DNA of 64,000 nucleotides, taken from positions 248,001 through 312,000 of the forward strand of contig VSJF01000008.1 in the NCBI GenBank assembly GCA_009739215.1. Direction: 5' to 3'. The notes below the pieces were generated by a model, which saw only the letters and a program-made list of their open reading frames with translations, had not been told where the DNA came from and did no database searches. How positions within the stretch are numbered: the stretch's first letter is position 1; each line of letters starts with the position of its first letter. Source of the stretch: Floccularia luteovirens (Eukaryota; Basidiomycota; Agaricomycetes; Agaricales; Squamanitaceae). Shown piece after piece: positions 35,212 through 48,155 of the stretch. The translations under genes and the position numbers were made by a program.

Positions 35212-35837
35212 ATGATGAATGACATTGCGGTGACCCCAGACCCAACTCATCGCATCAATAGTGTCGAGCTCGAACCAAGCGGGCTGTATGCTATATTAAC
35301 ATATCGAGGAGATCTTGCATCTTGGAACTGGGCCTTCTTCGTACCAAATCCTTCCATATCTCCAATCGGATCCGCGGGCTCACTGTTCCATGTAATCAAC
35401 GACACTGGTCCCGCCGGAGATTGGAAGTTCGAGATCGAGCATAAAGATGTTGTATCATCGCCATTAGTGGTTGCCATCGTCAAGCTTGCAGATGTTGGTT
35501 TCCTGGGAGGATATGATGACGCAGTCGGACCTGACAGTCTTGTCCCCATGTTCAAAACTGTTGCAGTCCCTTCTTCCGGCTCCACCATTCATCCCGCAGA
35601 ATTCAGCTCGCGGACATGGTTTCTTGACGCCATCTGTGTCCTACATGATTGTGGCGTCATCACTTGCGATGACGTCTGGTTACTTGAGCGAGAACTCCGC
35701 CGATGTGCTTTCACAGCGATGGATAGGTATCTTGATAACAAAGGTGAGCTTGTGTCCCTGCTATTCATTCTCCTTATTAATCCTGTCTATATGTACGTCT
35801 AGGTTGGACTGTATTCGAGTCAGGCCAGTGCTCCTGA
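35212..35837 (+). CDS. Conserved fungal protein of unknown function (188 aa)
   Basis: Model: join(35212..35743, 35803..35837). The intron has a GTGAGC donor and a TCTAG acceptor, and the second exon gives GWTVFESGQCS before the stop. Recognisable blocks are SWNWAFFVPNPSISPIG, SSPLVVAIVKLADVGFLG, EFSSRTWFLDAICVLHDCG and WLLERELRRCAF, which I recall as recurring in uncharacterised basidiomycete paralog families. No membrane helix or signal peptide is present when the start is 35212. The earlier ATG at 35119 would add a hydrophobic Ser/Phe-rich N-terminus that could pass for a signal sequence, so localisation depends on the start. I do not assign a function. Confidence 0.8.
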
Positions 35838-36638
35838 CACCCTTTGGTGCTGGGGAAGCGCGGCACTCATTATTCACATATACGTCTCATCATACCAAGC
35901 ATTCCCATGAGTTTTATCTGGGTCTTAACGGCTTGTCAAGATTCTCCGCAATCGCAAAGGACAAATTATTGGGGTACACCACTACTCTTTATTAACATTT
36001 TCGGGTGATAAACGCTGGTATATGCATCATTTTAGGGCTTATCTTGGGAGACAAAAGAGAGTTGAACAAGCAAAAAGATTAATAGACGATCATCGATCGC
36101 AGTTCATCTTGCAAGAGGGATGGATTATATACAAAGGGGTCGTTGACTGTTTTTCCTTTACCTTTCGTTGGAATCTAAATGGGCATCACAGCATACAGTA
36201 TGTGGTATATACAGGTATATAAGTAACATCACTGGATAGATAATCTTTATTGAGAGTATTAAATGATGTAGCATTGGACCCTTTAAATCATTATTACAGT
36301 AACATTCATAATATTCAGAACATCATATATTTCAACATTCTATATACCATCGATAGCCATACATGCATCGACAGCGGAAAATACATACAACAAATCATAA
36401 AACATAACACAACTGTCCATGGAAACTACCTACTGTATGTGATTGGAATAAATGAGGGATCAAAACTGTCTTGGGGTAAGGTTACCTAACCCACCCAGAG
36501 AAAGATTATACATAAACCGGTTTACATACCAACGCCCCCTTTTCCATAACGCATTCTATAAATGAGGAGAAAAGAAATAATAAAAGGTTCAATAACAGGA
36601 AAGGAAAACAAAAATCCTCTAGAGACAAACTTGACAAA
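35838..36638. other. Intergenic, AT-rich
   Basis: Convergent 3' ends of the 188-residue protein gene and the 1331-residue protein gene. It is AT-rich after 36180 with ATA/CAT runs. Short open frames only; nothing supported. Confidence 0.55.
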
Positions 36639-39600
36639 TTACAACAGTCGTTCTTTCACACCGACAGCGCGAATCCATATCTCTCCAGGGCGACTATTAA
36701 ACACAGAAGAATGTTGAGAAATTAAGAAAAAGATAGATCGGTATTTGGGACATACCTCTTCTCTCTTAATATCCTAAACACCTTGCGGTTCTCTACTTGT
36801 GCTTGGGGAACAGGTCCACCCACTCTTCTCGCTCGGGGAGGGAATGCACCAGGTCCACAACGCATCTGTAGATCCGCCAATGATTCGTTCGTACCTTCCG
36901 TTTCAACAACGATTGTCCCATACCACCCTGAGTCTACGGTTAGGTCAGAATCCGGGATAGGGATGACCCTTGCAAGCTGTTGCTGATGTTGCTGCTGAGA
37001 TGGGTATCGCATTGTTCCGCGGACAGATGGTGGTCTGATGACAAATGACGACCGGTGCACCCATCGTACAACGTTATGCACTGCGCCTTGTGGACTATAG
37101 AGGAAGGACAAAGAAGCAGGATTACCACATTAGCATGCTACCTTCCAGAAAGGGAAACTTGATTAAACACGGGAAGTTTGAAACTCACGTCTCAGTTCGT
37201 ACGCGATCCTGCAACAGCTGAAGGTTGGCTGCAATCTCTTCACCCCAAGGGCTCAAATCAATGTGTACAATAGGGTTACTCGCCGCTGGCCCTGTTCGTA
37301 TTACACGATGGAAATACGAGGGTGGGAATGCCAACGTGGGCATATACTTTGGTAGGTCACCCGTTGGAGAATACGTATAATCAAGATCCTAATAAAACCA
37401 TTACCCCAAAAAACGATTCAGTAATCAGTAAGCGGGATTATAATTTATCAGAGAAGGATAAGGATAAGGATGCGGGACCGGGAGAAGAGACCAAACAAAG
37501 CGGAGAGGGACTCACGATGAGGTAGCTACCATCCCACACGAGCCGACCCACGTTTCCTTCATCCCCTACAGCAACATCCCACACCACATCTCCCATTCGC
37601 ATTAAATTCACAACTCCCGCGCGCCGGCATTCTGCCTCACACTCTAGCACACTTTTATCAGACAACCAATCACCTTCCGGCGAAGGCACGAACACGCGTA
37701 ACAATGGTGCGCGGCGCAAACGGAATAATGGTGACCGGAATGTACCCGCTGCCAATTGTTGTTGCAAGTGAGGGTTCGACCCTGGGTGATGGCCATTATG
37801 GGAATGAGAGAATGACGACTGAGTGGGTGAAGGTGCGCGACTGGATGCCCGGGACGGAGTCGCACGCGCTGGCGAGCCGTAACCATTAACACGTGGATGA
37901 AAACCTGCTCTCGGGCTTTGTGCAGTTGCTTCCCGTTCCGCTTGGGCTCGGAGACGAAGTACTACACGAGTATATGCGCGGGTTGAGGCAGTAAGCGATT
38001 GAACTGTCTGTAACAGCTGCGGGTCGCGGTTATTTGGGTGAATTAGTAAGGACTGGTTATACAGGTTAGCTACTCTTGCATATTCGTGCGTTGGTGTTGA
38101 CACTCCTCGCATATAATCATGTAGATCCTGCCGTAGAATTAAAAACATGCTGCATCGTTGTGCGTTATCAGTACTCACCTGAAGAGAAAGAGACAAGGGC
38201 TCTTGATCAGGCCAAGCCCATCGTCCATATCCGACTGTCTTCAAAAACCTTTCAAGAATCTCCTCTCGTAATTGCGGGGTCTGAACAAGCTGGATCCTGA
38301 TCGCCTTCGTAACACTCAACAGCACACACCAATCATAGAACGACAAAAATGAAAGTAGCGTCGAAAGAAGTTGTGGCTCGGCGATAAAGAGTGATAAACA
38401 AAATGGCTCGGGAGGACGGTCTTCTCGAACTGTTATGTCTTCTGGAAGTTGTGGTTTCTCTGGCGGGCTTTCAAGACGTTGCTTGCGAACTTTTCGGTAC
38501 TCTTCGGGAGTAACAGGGGTAGGTGGTGCGCGAATTACGGAAGGCTTGGGCCGATCATTGATGTTTTCTTCTTCCTCTTGATCCTTGTCACCAATAGATT
38601 GTACCTCACCTTCACCAGCACTCTCTTCCTGGGACACACCATCAGTAGCAGGAGAGTCTTTACTGTCCTTGGGTTTATGCTTTTTACCCTCCTTTGGCTT
38701 GAGCAGTTTAACGCCTTCTGCCTTGGCAAACGGATCATCGTCCAGTGGAATTCCAGCGTTACGAATCGTCGTCTCATCCAGTTGGATTGGAGGTTCTAAT
38801 TTCGTTACTGGCTTCTTAGGTGAGATAGGGGTGATCGGACGTGATTTCGATTGGTTGCGCTGGGAGGAACGCTCTCCAGAGCCTGATATATCAGTAGTCG
38901 AGCCATCTGAGTTAAACTGCGTTCCCGATTTCGATTTGCTCAGTTTTTTGTGCTGGCGTACTTGTTGAGTCGGCGCGGGTTGTGAATGCGATTGTTGTTG
39001 TGAGCTTACAGGTGAAGGCGTTGTTGTTGGCACTGATGGTAATGGATTTTGTCTTTGAGACAAAGGAAGGATTACGACCTTTGTAGGGGAAGGTGGGGCG
39101 GGACGATTATCGACAATGTTTGTAATAGTGTGGACGGATTGGGTATCACTGTGAAGAGAACGAAGTTCTTGACGTGGGGTTGATAAGGTTTGTGATGTTG
39201 TTGTTTTCGGGGGGGTCAACGGATAACTGCGTGTGGGTCCATGCTCAGGTTCAGGTTCTATAGGATCGTCCCATTCTGGATCCCAAGCTCTTGTAGGAGG
39301 CGCCACAGGTTGAGAAATTGGCTCGTCATACTCACCGCCCACAGTTGCCATGGTGGTAAAAATGAGAGGTTTCCCTTTGGATGGAAGAACAGCACCGTTC
39401 AGTGTATTTACCCCATTTGTTGGTGTAGAAAATCTATTTTGATGAGCTTGGTGGAAATTCTCAGTGGGTACAGGTGAGGGTCTTGTTTCTACATTGGAAA
39501 AATGTGGGGGATGCGAGAACTGGGTTCCAGAATTTCCATTCATCACCACCGGTTGCTCGATCATCACATTGGATGGGACGGGTATCGATTTAGGGTATGA

Positions 39601-41381
39601 ACTGGCAGGGCCACGCGGTCCTTGTATCTCTCTCAAAGGCGAAAAATGGTTCTGAGGAAAACTTGCATTGATTCCCATGTTGTTATTGGCCTCTTGGAAT
39701 ATTTTCGGTGGTGACTGCGGGTGATGCACTGGTTGATTGGGGTATTGCGCGTAGGAGGTTCGCCGTTCAACAGCTGACTTTGCAGGAGACGCGCTCTAGA
39801 AATATAAGAAGGGATCAATCATGGAAGTCGCGGTGATGTCATTTAATTATCAACTACTCACTGATCGTTCGGGACTAGAAGAAGAGATCTGTCTTATAGA
39901 CTTCATCCTCGGCATGCTGTTACGCGAATTGAGAGAATTTGACGGGCTCGGAAGAGGGGGGCTAAATTCCTATCAGAAGGAATTTTTTTTTTCAGAATCG
40001 GTCATAGATGGCAAGAAATGAAAAAAGCAATGATAAAATAGAGGTAAATGCAGTAATGTTTATGCAAACAGTTCGATCATGAGAAAATAAGCCCCAAGAT
40101 CTTATTACGTTCCGACTACCGCATGTCCTCCATCCGGATAGTCTATCAGCCCTAGAATCGTCCTTTGCAACAATAAAGGGAAGATTTTCACGGAAATAAC
40201 TCGAAGAGGACCTTGGCGTTAAAAAATAACCTCAAGGCCGCGATTCAAGAGGCAAAATAAAGAGTACGATACGTAGCCACAAGACGGGGATGCATCCCAA
40301 GGAGTGAATTACTTACCTGGAACAAGGCCACCTCGGAAGGTAAGTCAATGCCCGTGTTAGATGATTGAGGACGGGGAATTAAACGAGGGTGAGTACTACC
40401 ACCCCGCGCATCTTGGTATTGCCCGATACCTTGTTGGGCACCACTTCCCGCATGAGAAAAGCTTCCTTTGTTAGAAAGCGCTGAAGGTTGCCTTGAGATC
40501 GTTCTTGTTTCTAACATTTTGTTATATTGCATAACTTGGTGAGTAACGACCTGTCCCTGACTGTGTGACCAAAAATTCTGCGACTGACGGTTAGCGTCAG
40601 CCGCAGGGGGTTGACGAGCAAAAGAAGAAGGTGGAGCTTGGTGATGCTGACGATCAACATTGCTCATATTGTTTCCCATCTGATTTCCTGGTGACATGTT
40701 CGCATGCACATTCATAGGATGGTGAGAGTTAGCATTACTAAGCGCACGTCGGGGCTGTGACACTGGTTCTGGTTGTATGGGAGCGAACACCCTGACTTCG
40801 CCCACAGATGGAGCGCGTGAACGGCCATGAGGCTGTTGTTGTGCCTGAGACGAAGGAAGCGGTCCATGATTCTGCGAACGTATTGGGGATACAGAAAGTT
40901 GTCGGTGTGGTTGTGGATATGGATCAGCAATGTTAGAAGGAACAGTCTGAGGAAGAGGTTTATCGAAGTTGGTCACACGGGAAACAGGCCTTGCGTCAGG
41001 ACGTTCAGAACCCAACGATTGCCTGGTTTGACCATTCTGCGGCATCTTTTGGTTACGGAGGGCAAGACTGTCCATTGATTCCCGAGCCTTACTTGAAGCA
41101 TAAGATTGATTTTGTTGGGTCGTTGCACGTTTGTTCGACGACTCCATGTCACGGTGCCCTGTATTGCCTCCCGAAATCCTGTTAGCTCCAGCATTTTCTC
41201 TTCTGCTGGACAGCTGCATCGGCGAAGATACAACTCTCTGAGATGCCGGTGGCTCATTTGGTGTTGTCGCGAATCTAGCGAACAGAGGGGGTACAGAGGA
41301 CTGCGGATTTGGAGGTGCGGAGGATGTTTGGGATGTTTTCGGAGGCTCTTGCTTATTTTTCTTGCGAAGGAAACCAGCCAT
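36639..41381 (-). CDS. Large disordered Ser/Pro/Gln-rich protein with conserved C-terminal half (1331 aa)
   Basis: Model: complement(join(36639..36693, 36756..37094, 37189..37388, 37516..38127, 38179..39795, 39862..39969, 40317..41381)), all seven phases agreeing. Residues 1 to ~780 are low complexity, beginning MAGFLRKKNKQEPP, rich in Ser, Pro, Gln and Asn, with several SP/TP sites and lysine clusters. A folded segment follows, starting PFCLSLFIAEPQLLSTLLSF and running through DWCVLLSVTKAIR, EILERFLKTVGYGRW and HDYMRGVSTPTHEYARVA. That Leu-rich part loosely resembles an F-box-like helical unit. The last ~300 residues include SPLFRLRRAPLLRVFVPSPE, MGDVVWDVAVGDEGN and ending GEIWIRAVGVKERLL, a conserved beta-rich region. 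I recall similar basidiomycete proteins only as uncharacterised. A regulatory or scaffold role is inference. Confidence 0.88.
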
Positions 41382-42881
41382 CGCAGTAAAATTTGGATTA
41401 TAACAAGCTGGGGGTTACAGACAACACGATACGGGGGGAAGACAGGACTTGTAGTCAGAGAGAGAACATGAGCGGGACAAGGGGCAACACATGTACATGC
41501 ACCCTGCCAGTTGGTCCTTGACAATCATTGTCACTTTTTTGTTGACTGCCCAAGTCTTGTTTATTACGTAACAGTCTCGGTCCCTGATCTAAACCTACCC
41601 AGGACGCCGGCCCGCTGGTCTGATGGCAGAGTTGGTTGCACTGAATCTCATCATCTTCTCTCGGCGTTAATGATGATATCTTTTGTGCCAGAAATCTTAC
41701 TGTTAAATCTGTGCGATGAAATCCCAGCAGTAGTGGTAAATATCTACCAAGTACACAGTGTCTCTCTCACCATCCAGAGCCCAGGTTAAACTTGACCTAA
41801 CTCGTCTTTTGAGTGCAATCCATCAATTTAAAGATGGTGCTTCCGATCATAAGCAGTCAACCTAGTTGTTATTATAAATAAACTGTCGGACGTTGTGCTG
41901 AAAAAACTCTTTGCTCTTTGCTTACCTTTGTAGTCGGCAACATCAGTTCTGCCACAGCGCTAGTAGCCTGCAAGTGTTTGGCTCGCGGGAACATAAAAGA
42001 CGAAGGACCCGGGTACGTATGTACGATATGCATGTCAGAAAAAAATTGACACTGGCCTTCAATATTTCAATCACAAACAAAAAATTTTTATTCCATTCAA
42101 CCTGAGAATGACGTTGCTTCTTCTGACGGAATGGTTAGGTCAGTGGCCCGTCAGTCCACCCAAAAGCAAATGAGGCGCAGATTTACTTACTGCATCGCCC
42201 ATTGATTTCATTATAAATGAGATCGATCTGAAAAGCAGTTTATTTTTTTAAATTCTTCATAATTGTCGCCACAAGACGTCCGTTGACAGTTTAGCTGCAT
42301 ACCAAGTTTATTAGCTCTTCGGTTTCATTGCCGAGTGCCATAGCTCTAAACAGTCCAGATGGCTATTGCCACTGATAGTGTTGATTGAATTGTTCTGGGT
42401 CATATAAAAACTGTAATTGAATCATGGTGGAGATTGAATGCTTTGTTTATCCAACCCAATCTGAAATAAAAAGTAGCGCCAAGGGTTTTTGCTGAGTGGT
42501 GGCGCCTCATTCAATACAACTGGTCAGGTAAAGTTAGTGGGTTTCTTAATTTCATGAATCATACTAGAAGCCCAGAAGAAGCGAATGTACGTTTCCATCA
42601 CAGTTCTCGTGATTCCATTAATGAAAATTTAGATTCATACAAGAAATTTCTACAACACATCGCGAGTAATCAACAACATGAAGCATCTGTAAAACATCAC
42701 TTGCACACAAAAAAAAGATCAACGTAACAGCACACCATATATCTATCCAAATATTTCCGAATTCTCCCGATATCCCCCACATACAGCCATCCACAACATC
42801 TAACAAGCATCTTCATTTGCATTTGTAAAATTAGTAAAGCAAATCCAGCTTCATGTATTTTCAACCATATGCTCATTATAA
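41382..42881. other. Intergenic, no gene seen
   Basis: 1.5 kb. The left end is the promoter of the 1331-residue protein gene. Beyond it are AT-rich sequence and short frames without domains. The right end is the 3' side of the carrier gene. Confidence 0.5.
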
Positions 42882-44553
42882 TTATACAAAGGTATACCCC
42901 TTTGAGCGTGTAAAGTCCACCATGACCTTGAGTTGTTCAAGAGTCATGAATATGAGAATGGTTGTGGGTTGAAGACGTGACCAAGCGGGCAACCAGCCTT
43001 TGAACATAAACATTGGACCTTCAGTCTTCAGTGATTGCTTGATAACTGCTATGGTTGACTTTATGATAGAATAAGTAAGTGTCGTGTGCCACAATATCAA
43101 GAAACCCACGTTAGAGCCCGGACCAGATGCATTCATAATGCGACTCTGTTGAGATGAGATTAAATATTAGATCAATAACCGAAAGAGATGCCTTACTTTT
43201 AGGACATCAGCGGGTGAACAAACTGTAGTTGCTACGGTACCCTGTCAAAGATCGAGTCAGCTGATCCGGTAATTGAACATTTTCATTAGATCTGCGCTTA
43301 CAGCAGCAAAGCTAGCAGAGAAATGGCAGTAAATGTTATCATCGAAGTATTTTGTTTTAAGTAGTTCCGCCTTGAAAAAGTCGTATCTATGTATTAATGA
43401 GTTAACTGTATAACGGTGCAAAACATGGGAACAAAAACTCACGATGCAAGCTGACTAGGCATTCATGAGTACTGCACGGAAAACATTTGGACCAATTCCA
43501 CGAGCATATGATGAGAAACCCTCTTCACGGCCCATCTACATAGGTGACAAACCATTTAGTTTACTCATCGAGCTATGATCCAATAAAAGAAGAGCTGGAA
43601 AGAGAGAGAGGAAAGGTACCGATCAAGATGTCACCGCGTGATGGGATGCACACACCCCAGATTTGCAATACGTCACTGACATCGCTGTACCAAATGAACC
43701 AGAGCTGGGCAAGAATGAGACACTCACTCGAATCAGAGCATCGAAACAATGCTTGTAGTTGAACCGCTTCTCAGGCGGTTTTGCGAAATCACCTTGTAGG
43801 CGAACCATCACGATTTCTATTTAGAAAGTGAGTCAGTCCCGTCAGATGATGTTCGGGTCGGATGTAAATGGCAATCATGTGTGGGGTCATAGCCATCGTC
43901 TAAATCTATACTCGCCTGCTGGATTCCCTATAAACCCTGCTAGACCTCCGGCTGTATAGAGTCGAATGATAAGCGTGAGTAATGCAAATATGTATGGGGG
44001 TACCAAACGCACCCATGCTACCCGCCAGACCCAGCTTCCATGCAGGCGCACTTATTGCCTGCTCCCAGGATCTTCTTACTTTCCTCATATGCCCAGAAAC
44101 GGCACATTGAATAAGACATTTGACGCATCCATGTCCCTGTGATCCCGTCGAACAAGCCGCGTACACCTTTAATTAGAAGTGTAGACACACATAGAATGAG
44201 CGGGAAACAAGCGACGCTACATAGACACAACGCACCTGCAGTCCTCAGTGTCTTCTTTATACTCTGTACCATACCCTTGTCCCCTGAAGCTTGTAGGCGG
44301 ACTTTTGTCAAATCCAGAGGGCTTTGCAATGGATAGATTGGTCCGATATGGCAATGTGGATTATAACGTACAACTTACTGCGTTATTGACGCTGCTATCG
44401 TCGCTGCAAGGCCTGTAACCATGGAGTTCAGTGATGAACCCAGCCAAAATAAAGCATGATGTGTGTGTACACACCTCCTAAGAAGAATGGGTAAGGCTGT
44501 TTCTTCGGAGGTGCCGATAGACTGGGCGTAGCTGTTACTCTTGTGGACGACAT
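42882..44553 (-). pseudogene. Mitochondrial dicarboxylate-type carrier with two apparent 1-bp insertions
   Basis: Eleven exons: complement(join(42882..43058, 43110..43145, 43197..43241, 43302..43386, 43443..43535, 43728..43816, 43916..43951, 44013..44166, 44236..44321, 44379..44412, 44475..44553)). The three SLC25 signatures are present: HPLDLTKVRLQ, NPAEIVMVRLQ and SPADVLKSR. The blocks MVRLQGDFAKPP, NVFRAVLMNA, SQLASYDFFKAELLKTKYFDD and WSRLQPTTIL fit DIC1-like dicarboxylate carriers of the inner mitochondrial membrane. Phases close only if one base is removed in exon 44013-44166 (about 44053, in an A run between KKILGAG and SAPAWKL) and one in exon 43443-43535 (A at 43457, which otherwise creates TAG after MNA). 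The corrected length would be about 303 residues, normal for the family. Either the gene is recently broken or the assembly has insertion errors. Intron 43817-43915 is GC-AG. Confidence 0.85.
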
Positions 44554-46208
44554 GGTACTCTCAGATGATGAGTAGAAGAGTTATTGAATGATAGTTAGGA
44601 TGGGGGGATATAATATCGCACGGAACGGATACGTGTTGATTTTGCAGATATTTATGACAGTGAGAATGTCGCTGTCGTGTGCCGTGCCGCGTGTGGGAGA
44701 GAATAGAATCCGAAGCTAAGTAGAGCACGAGCTTTGTACTGCTGTCACAGGTGTTCTTATGAAATGATGTGCTGTATGGGATACATCCAAATACGATAGT
44801 TTCAACTATCGTATTGTGGGCTTTTAAAAGGTACTATCGGCGTAAATTCCCGAGCAGGCACGGATATCAGTCGGTGGAGAGAAGACACGCTGTTAAAGGA
44901 GAAGGAACTCCTGGTATCCTCTACTTATGGTTGACAATTGAGAGTGTGCCGGTAATGTGATGCATGCATGGTTCGTGACATAATAATGTGACCAGTAACT
45001 TGACCCGATTGCACCTGATTCGGAAATCTGATCTCTTCAGCGCCAGCTCAAGCTCAAGTGTGGGCCATCCAGTCACTGGTATTTCCGAATCTATCCTGCT
45101 AAGGTGTCTTTCTCTCCGTTTCATTCCGATTATCTCTCTGTAATTTCGGAAGAGATACTCATCATTTTATAATGAGACTGCGCATTGTGCGCTAAGAACT
45201 CCACGGGTGTCGCTTTTCTTCGGCCGGTTGTGCCAGCTAAAGATCTAGTCGGCCGATAGAAAACTTGTCAAAATACGAGATAATCTACTCGTACTTACGG
45301 CCGACTATGTGTAGTGTTGGGGTAGAAAAGACGCGCAAATATAATTACTTTTAATCGACGACATAGTTGTCATACATGGCACTTCGGGGTAACGCGGGGG
45401 GACGAGCATAGAATGGAGCTTAACGAATCGCCATTTGGATTCAATTTCGTCGCATGTGGAGCAAGTCAGTTGCTTTACTTATTATTGATTAGGTCTTCTT
45501 GTGTGCTTTGACCCCGCCTCATCATTTCAATTCACCCCCACTCGTTTCGAGAATCAATACCCTGATAAGGACGGGTGAGCGAATCAGTTGGGTAATTGAC
45601 TGCGCCGGCTAACCAGAGCTTACCACTAACTTAGGCTATAAAGTAGATCAGTCTACACGCTCCTTCACGAGGTTTGTATATTAAATATAGAGACAGGACA
45701 CCGCCGGACTATGACGATTAAGCACCTGTAGCCAGAGTCTAAAATGGAACGGTTTGACTTCTCCAGAGGTATTTATTGAACTGACGTAGTGGTGCTGTAT
45801 TAGCGTGCACTGCATTTGGCTCCCAATTCCAGAGTGGCAACCTGCTTAAACAAAAAGCTAATGTATTACTGTACCTCGCGGAATAATTAGTTATTCGATG
45901 CCTCTTGGAGAAACACTGGCTTGGAGTTTGAGGCACATATGGTCTGTTTTGGCTTTTGTGAAACTTGGTTTACATGCTGGAGTAAAGCGGGATACACGCC
46001 CAGGCATACTTCTAACCCGCTTAATCGCCACTACCAAACATATGGTTATGCTTGTCCCTTGTTCCTATGAGTGTAAAACATGACTGCTACATTTTGCTTG
46101 TCATTATCCCAATGCCGAAGTATTACAGTGTTTTATATAGTACTTAAATATATCAGCTTTAGTCGACTACTATTGGTCCAACACGGTGTGATGCAATCAT
46201 GATCACTT
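44554..46208. other. Intergenic, no gene seen
   Basis: 1.65 kb with the carrier promoter at its left end. Contains TTTCAACTATCGTATTG-type repeats of ACTATCG near 44800-44840 and a nested inverted repeat at 45246-45307 (separate entry). No coding region supported. Confidence 0.5.
45246..45307. repeat. Nested inverted repeat
   Basis: A perfect 10-bp outer pair, TAGTCGGCCG at 45246-45255 and CGGCCGACTA at 45298-45307, encloses an inner pair TACGAG/CTCGTA near 45274 and 45288. It could be a protein-binding site, the remnant of a miniature element or an RNA hairpin. No target duplication was noted. Confidence 0.65.
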
Positions 46209-47021
46209 CTAAACGTAGAAGGAACTCCTTGACGGACCTAGGTCATCAAAACTCCCCTTTTTTGGCTTGGTTTCAGACGAGTGGCCCCTTGAAGTATATG
46301 CTGATACTATGGCCACAAAACAAAGTTCAGTTAGGGATTGTCAAACTGTGGTTGTTAGAATAAAACTTACTCAGTTGCAACACCCATCCCAGAACCAGGA
46401 AGGCGATACATATTCCTTTCAGAGCAGGCGTCCGCGCACATAGTTGTCGTAGGAATGTAGCATCATGTGGGTTTGTGGCGACAGCTCGTAGGCACCTGTC
46501 ATAGTCTGTATATAAAACCATTTGCCCTGGGCCATCTGGGGAGGGCGTTGATGGATGATAGAGGACGTATAGTGCCAATGCCCCTGCTGCTATACTGGGG
46601 ACGAAGTGACCAATGATGAGTGAGCCGTAAAAGGAAGCTAAAGTGGGTCTGGCGACTGCAGAGTATATACTGCGATTAAAGATTAGCCTAACTCTTCTCC
46701 GGCAAGGATAAATAAAATATGGCGTACCCGATTAACGAGAAGACTGCAAGGAGTAGAGACAAGAGTAACTGCATAAATACTGAAAGACGTTGAATTACTG
46801 AAAGTTGAGCATCTATCGAAGGTATTCGATCAACAAATGATAGAGGGTTATGTCAATGAGAACTTACCTAATTTGTGGGCTATGATCCAACACAACGTTG
46901 TGAACGCTATGCCCTGCAGTAACAGTAGTATTGCAAACAAAAACAACCAGAAACGTCTTCGGACTCTGCCTGAGAGGTTCTCCAAAGATGTTGGTTTCGT
47001 CTCGCCATAGGAGTACACCAT
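46209..47021 (-). CDS. Four-helix membrane protein of unknown function (200 aa)
   Basis: Model: complement(join(46209..46306, 46371..46669, 46728..46779, 46868..47021)), phases exact. Four hydrophobic segments are clear: FWLFLFAILLLLQGIAFTTL; FMQLLLSLLLAVFSLIG; SLIIGHFVPSIAAGALALYV; and GICIAFLVLGWVLQLISAY. The loop between helices 3 and 4 is about 55 residues, hydrophilic, with two Cys (YDRCLRAVATNP...LRQLCART). Both tails are cytosol-like, and the C-terminal one is charged (SSETKPKKGSFDDLGPS). I do not recognise the family, though the four-helix layout resembles small fungal plasma-membrane proteins. Splice donors are GTAAGT/GTACGC and acceptors CAG/TAG. The last acceptor was chosen because it alone keeps the charged tail in frame to the stop. 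Confidence 0.82.
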
Positions 47022-48155
47022 ATTGTAATTGAGCTGGATGTCAAATCTAGCAAAATCGTCCGGCTAAGTTTAGCTATTAGCGGGGGAGAATAATAATAGA
47101 TGAGTGAAGAACAAGTCCTGCCTGCTTATGAAGTTCTTTGGTTATTATGTGGGGTTATTTATATTGGGTACATCAACCAGGCGTGGCAATGTTTGAAAGG
47201 GATATATAGAGGTCTGTTTTAGGTTTGCGTTCCCGGAGAGTATCGGTATATATATATATGTGTGGTGAAAATGCGCGTGATTGTGTGTAGTCCGTAGTTA
47301 GTTTCGTTTTTCGAACCGGACACAGGGGGTTCTGACAATGTGCTATATGATTCAAAATACCAAAGTAGATGTTTGTAGGTGGGTAACCATCCGAGTCGGT
47401 AACTACTTTGTACCTGCGACATTTTGATCTAGGGGTTCCAACACATGAATGTGATCATTTGATCAATTGATCGTGGTGGTGAAGTTATATAGCTTCTAGA
47501 AGTTTTGATGCGCAAGCCTCTTCCCATGAAAGCAGTGCTGGTACATTTTGTATCAGAAAAATGTCACAGATTTGTACTTACGCCACCAATTGCAAGGACC
47601 CGGATGGAGAGCAAAGTGAAGAACTCCTGCAGCAGAGTTATAGGAGAGAACGCTGTTTTAGAAATGTTTCCGACCACACGGAAGTATTTGGCAAACCAAG
47701 GTGTACCAAACAAACCGTTTCTAACGACACATCTGTTCAGTTGTATTTCGAGGACATACAGGTAACCAATCAACAAGCATTATATCCTCTGGACTTCTCC
47801 CGACTATATCTACTAGCGCTCATATTGACTGGTTCTATACATCAAGATAAGCGTCTGTCAGCTCGGCGGGGTGGAGCGTTTGGGCTTTTTGTTCACACCT
47901 TTGACTGATTACCGTTCTTCTGGAAGCACCGAAGAAAAATTCTCATTGTCAATCTATATCTAAATATTTGGTTGGCAGGGACCTAATCACTCCTTTCGGT
48001 AACGCTACTATCTTGTGAATTGGACAAGAATCATCTCTAGAAGTTGAAAGGCAAAGGGTGGCGGTGAACGAGACGCTGAACGTACTAGAGCCAAGGGTTG
48101 GAGAGCAAGATAACGCTGCGTTCCTGTAGAACTCAAAGAAAAGGTTCCTGAAACT
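47022..48155. other. Intergenic between divergent genes
   Basis: 1.1 kb. Two short minus-strand frames deserve mention. One at ~47564-47776 is hydrophobic and ends at a GTAAGT donor; another starts at ATG 47422. They did not join into a gene model. A TATATATATATG run lies at 47248. The rest is presumed promoter for both flanking genes. Confidence 0.5.

Noticed and set aside
47219..47776. Two short minus-strand frames as exons of a membrane protein
   Set aside because: One ends at a good GTAAGT donor and is hydrophobic, but no acceptor and frame joins it to the next piece or to the gene at 46209-47021.
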